39,109 nt of DNA from NCBI GenBank assembly GCA_017650305.1, contig JAGCFD010000025.1:1-39109 (forward strand), given 5' to 3'. Positions within the stretch are counted from its first letter, which is position 1, and every line of letters begins with the position of its first letter. Of this stretch, positions 37,819-39,109 are shown piece after piece. Below the pieces are notes generated by a model, which saw only the letters and a program-made list of their open reading frames with translations, was not told the origin of the DNA and ran no database searches. The position numbers were made by a program, and so were the translations under genes. The stretch comes from Bacteroidales bacterium. Lineage in GTDB: Bacteria > Bacteroidota > Bacteroidia > Bacteroidales > WCHB1-69.

Positions 37819-38451
37819 ATGTCCCTGTTTGAATATATCAACAACTTCGACCGATGGGCTGTCAAGGCTGTCAACCAGCTCCACACGCCTTTTCTCGACT
37901 CCTTGATGTGGGATGTGTCCACCTTCTTTTTCTGGCTACCACTTTTTCTATCCGTGGCACTGCTGATCTTGATGTCCTATCGCCAGCGCACCTTCTACAT
38001 TCTTATCGCCTTTATCTGTATACTATTGTGTGTCAACATTATAGGAGACCACACCTTAAAGCCTCTCATTGGCCGGCTGCGTCCTACGCACAGTGACCTG
38101 TTGCCACAACTGCAACTGGTGGCCAAACCCAATGGAAAACTATATCACGGCGGATTATACAGCCATCCTTCCGGACACGCGTCCACCTCTTTCACTTTCG
38201 TCCTGACCTCTCTGTACTATCTTCGCCCCACCTTGCGCCGCTATTCACGCTTCCTGGCCATGGGCATTTTCTACGTCCTCATCGTCTCTTTTTCCAGGAT
38301 TTATCTCTGTGTCCACTATCCTACCGACATCCTTAACGGCTACCTTTTGGGAGGTCTCGTTGTATCTGCCTGGATTCTTCTGATGCGAAAATGGGAAGCC
38401 CCCCTACTCTCTTCATTCCGAATACAAGACATAGCCAAAACATATCATTAA
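37819..38451 (+). CDS. PAP2 family membrane phosphatase
   Basis: A 210-residue membrane protein with about five helices and the complete three-part phosphatase signature: KX6RP (Lys81 to Arg88-Pro89), PSGH (117-120) and SRX5HX3D (Ser159, Arg160, His166, Asp170). Relatives dephosphorylate undecaprenyl diphosphate (PgpB/YbjG), phosphatidylglycerophosphate or lipid A (LpxE/LpxF) on the periplasmic side. Sequence alone does not choose between them. The presence of uppP and a DgkA kinase in the same window makes carrier-lipid recycling a reasonable guess. The start codon follows the radical SAM stop by one base. Confidence 0.93.
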   Translation: MSLFEYINNFDRWAVKAVNQLHTPFLDSLMWDVSTFFFWLPLFLSVALLILMSYRQRTFYILIAFICILLCVNIIGDHTLKPLIGRLRPTHSDLLPQLQLVAKPNGKLYHGGLYSHPSGHASTSFTFVLTSLYYLRPTLRRYSRFLAMGIFYVLIVSFSRIYLCVHYPTDILNGYLLGGLVVSAWILLMRKWEAPLLSSFRIQDIAKTYH

Positions 38452-38472
38452 TCATCCTATATTTTATCCATT

Positions 38473-39109
38473 ATGCTTAAAAAAATCACCTGCACCCTGC
38501 TGTGCATCCTCCTTTCCAGCGTTTGTCTCTTCGCCCAAAAAGAGACCATCGACCTGGAAGGCTATTTCCAAGGCAAATATTTAGCCGAGAGAATCAACGG
38601 GCTGAGCTGGCAACCCGGCACCGACAACTACGCCTACATTGATGACGACTTCAACATCAAGCTGGTCAATGCCAAGACCGGCAAGGAGTCCCTCTATCTC
38701 TCCAGCGACAAGCTGGCGGAAGAGAACGTCAAGAAGGTACGCAGTTTCCAATGGGTGGATGCCAACACCCTCTACTTTCCCCGCAACCAACGGCTGATCA
38801 CCGTCGGCAAAAGCGGGCTCACCTCCTACACCTTTTCCGACGTGGACATGGAGGAGGTCATCGACCAGTCGGTGAAGCACAAACTCTTCATCATCAAGAA
38901 TGAAGACGGGGTCTTTGTGGAGAGCGTGAAGAACAGTTACAAGCCCATCCTGATATGCCCTGACACCGGCAAAAACATCACCTTCGGCGAGAGTGTGCAC
39001 CGCAGCGAGTGGGGCATCAACGAGGGCCAGTACATCTCGCCCAACGGCAACTACATCGCCTTCTACCGCATGGACGAGAGCATGGTGGAGGACTATCCGC
39101 TCGTCAACA
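38473..39109 (+). CDS. Dipeptidyl peptidase IV-type S9 peptidase, N-terminal part (runs off the window)
   Basis: An open frame from ATG 38473 to the last base, 212 codons without a stop, so only the beginning of the gene is present. The signal peptide is MLKKITCTLLCILLSSVCLFAQ. The following residues are the beta-propeller of DPP IV (S9B): NGLSWQPGTDNYAYID, then SPNGNYIAFYRMDESMVEDY, which corresponds to the conserved YRxDES region of Bacteroidota DPP IV. The hydrolase domain and triad would lie to the right of the window. It begins 21 bases after the PAP2 gene and probably shares its transcript. It is the third S9-family gene here. Confidence 0.9.
   Translation, partial: MLKKITCTLLCILLSSVCLFAQKETIDLEGYFQGKYLAERINGLSWQPGTDNYAYIDDDFNIKLVNAKTGKESLYLSSDKLAEENVKKVRSFQWVDANTLYFPRNQRLITVGKSGLTSYTFSDVDMEEVIDQSVKHKLFIIKNEDGVFVESVKNSYKPILICPDTGKNITFGESVHRSEWGINEGQYISPNGNYIAFYRMDESMVEDYPLVN

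Noticed and set aside
38581..39000. A minus-strand frame near the right edge
   Set aside because: It is opposite the DPP IV-type gene, whose signal peptide and propeller motifs are clear; the antisense frame has none.

Overview
The window reads as a chromosomal segment of a Bacteroidota bacterium, most likely of the order Bacteroidales. Several independent signs agree. The gene order ftsX, DUF3098, uppP, truB is typical of the phylum. There is a type IX secretion (gliding-motility type, CHU_C) C-terminal domain, a tandem pair of GH97 glycosidases, and S9 peptidases and small lipoproteins with Bacteroidota-style signal peptides. Eighteen -7 promoter boxes of the form TAnnTTTGC sit just upstream of genes. 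I see no rRNA, tRNA, CRISPR array, transposase, prophage or plasmid gene. Three sequence elements are unusual and are described in the findings.

Layout. 1-4.4 kb (minus strand): ftsX, DUF3098, uppP and truB with overlapping or touching ends, then a plsC-type acyltransferase with its own promoter and a lipoprotein of unknown function. 4.5-6.3 kb (plus): an MsbA-like ABC exporter. 6.3-10.2 kb (minus): a lytic transglycosylase with two LysM domains, a secreted MORN/YwqK-type repeat protein and a small lipoprotein. 10.4-11.3 kb (plus): a BASS-type transporter whose end overlaps an LptF/LptG permease encoded on the other strand. 12.4-14.5 kb (minus): an S9 peptidase upstream of that permease. 14.9-17.5 kb (plus): a large secreted protein with IgGFc-binding-like, Ig/PKD and CHU_C domains. 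17.5-24.2 kb (minus): a long run of sufC, sufD, rlmH, an M20 amidohydrolase, lgt, a DegT aminotransferase and truA. 24.4-27.7 kb (plus): an AddA/RecB-like helicase-nuclease. 27.7-32.9 kb (minus): dgkA followed by two GH97 alpha-glucosidase paralogues. 33.1-36.4 kb (minus): a DUF4878-like lipoprotein, a second S9 peptidase and an O6-alkylguanine-DNA methyltransferase. 36.5 kb to the right edge (plus): dCMP deaminase, a radical SAM protein, a PAP2 phosphatase and the beginning of a dipeptidyl peptidase IV-type S9 peptidase that runs off the window.

Functionally the window is dominated by envelope work: undecaprenyl phosphate recycling (uppP, PAP2, DgkA-type kinase), lipoprotein maturation (lgt), lipopolysaccharide transport (LptF/G and perhaps the ABC exporter), phospholipid synthesis (plsC) and peptidoglycan turnover. 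Peptide and starch-oligosaccharide scavenging (S9 peptidases, GH97) and RNA/DNA maintenance (truA, truB, rlmH, addA, methyltransferase) make up most of the rest. I did not find a convincing new multi-gene defence or mobile system. The most unusual signals are three short arrays of heptanucleotide tandem repeats (one in frame inside a GH97 gene), a 28-bp palindrome inside an apparently extra coding segment of both GH97 genes, and a very uniform promoter set that lets several start codons be corrected.
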